14,774 nucleotides of DNA from DASROJ01 sp035646975. GTDB lineage: Bacteria > Acidobacteriota > Polarisedimenticolia > JACPZX01 > DASXTC01. The stretch's first letter is position 1. Each line of letters opens with the position of its first letter. The position numbers and the translations under genes were made by a program. The notes under the pieces were generated by a model, which saw only the letters and a list, made by a program, of their open reading frames with translations, had not been told where the DNA came from and made no database searches. Below are positions 14,157-14,774 of this stretch, one piece after another. The stretch covers positions 1 to 14,774 of the forward strand of contig DASROJ010000105.1 of assembly GCA_035646975.1 (NCBI GenBank), in the 5' to 3' direction.

Positions 14157-14774
14157 TACCTTCCTCCGTTCCTCAGGGCATGATGTTCCGTTCGTTCATG
14201 AAGCTCGTGTCGATCGGTGTCGGAGCCGGCGGCGGTCACCGCGGCCGGCATCACGGCGATCCGGTCCTGCCATCGCAGGTCCACGTACTCGATGGCGCCG
14301 GTATCGTCGTTTCTTATCTGGTCCCGCAGGGCGAAGTAGTTCTCCAGGTTGCGCAGGCAGTCCTCCCGCGACAGACGCAGGTCGTAGCTCTCCGAGTCGA
14401 GCCGCAGCACGATCATGCCGGGTTCCGACACATCGATCTCCGACACCTGCGCATAGAAGGCGGGCTCTTTTTCGGCAAGCGCGCGTGTCACCGCCACGCC
14501 CGTCGCCAGCGCGTCGGCAAGCCGCGCGGCGCCCTTTCCCGCCGGGGCCGCGGCGGCATCCGCCTTGAGCCCGTCGAGCCCCTTGATGATCGGGAAGTCG
14601 TAGTTCGAGTAACGCGGCCCGAACCGGTCGATCGGCATGCCGTTGCCGTCGATCAGCCAGACCACCGGGCCCACCAGGGCCAGCCCGGCCGCCTGCCGCT
14701 CGCCCACCGTGATCACCAGCGTGCCGGGCAGCCGCCGCTGTATCCGCACCGTCCCACCGGCCCCGATCCAGGGG
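14156..14774 (-). CDS. ftsQ: Cell division protein FtsQ, N-terminus outside window
   Basis: A bitopic inner-membrane protein whose periplasmic part links early and late division proteins. The visible 205 residues include the end of the POTRA domain (VRIQRRLPGTLVITVGERQA) and the beta domain that follows, ending near YVDLRWQDRIAVMP, which resembles the family's usual DLR-containing last strands. The N-terminal cytoplasmic tail, the membrane helix and most of POTRA lie beyond base 14774, and the frame is open to that edge. The GTG at 14749 is inside the POTRA motif and is not a credible start. The gene overlaps ftsA by one base. The position before ftsA and ftsZ fits the standard dcw cluster. 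A short Ala/Gly-rich insert (AAAAPAGKGAARL) sits near the middle of the visible part. Confidence 0.92.

Overview
The window is GC-rich, gene-dense bacterial chromosome. It holds eleven protein genes and no RNA gene, insertion sequence or CRISPR array that I can see. The organism is probably an Acidobacteriota bacterium or a close didermic relative. This is inferred from the large multi-membrane Ser/Thr kinase, whose post-kinase linker (PGGDPLAAALAAGE) resembles acidobacterial kinases as I remember them, from the OmpA/TSP3 outer-membrane proteins, and from the ftsQ-ftsA-ftsZ order. Family-level functions are firm; the taxonomy is not.

Left part (1-3451): a CaCA-type cation exchanger, cut by the window edge, is transcribed leftward. 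It diverges from citrate synthase (gltA) across a 124-base promoter region that contains a small palindrome. gltA converges on a leftward SWIB-domain gene, and between their stop codons lies a 139-base structure bounded by 25-base inverted repeats. A small four-helix membrane protein (DUF486 type) follows, also leftward, with a CA-rich leader.

Middle (3553-11379, all rightward): this is an envelope-themed block. A DUF481 outer-membrane protein is followed by three paralogous OmpA-type proteins, each with exactly five 30-residue TSP3 (calcium-binding type) repeats before a peptidoglycan-binding OmpA domain. The first and third also have an N-terminal beta-barrel domain and are both 466 residues. 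The second has no barrel and goes straight from signal peptide to repeats. A 915-residue kinase follows, with an N-terminal zinc ribbon, a complete kinase domain, an approximately 200-residue domain between membrane helices, and a multi-helix C-terminal region. Each OmpA gene ends in a strong hairpin, and candidate -10 elements lie just beyond, so the block looks like a row of short transcription units rather than one operon.

Right part (11522-14774, leftward): the division genes ftsQ (5' end outside the window), ftsA and ftsZ are in the standard dcw order. ftsQ and ftsA overlap by one base (TAATG), and ftsZ is closed by an intrinsic terminator facing the kinase gene. FtsQ is the periplasmic and membrane assembly factor, FtsA tethers FtsZ to the membrane, and FtsZ forms the cytokinetic ring.

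No wholly new system is evident. The parts most worth a second look are the OmpA/TSP3 triplet with its barrel-less middle member, the kinase architecture, and the inverted-repeat element after gltA. No gene-free stretch exceeds 300 bases.
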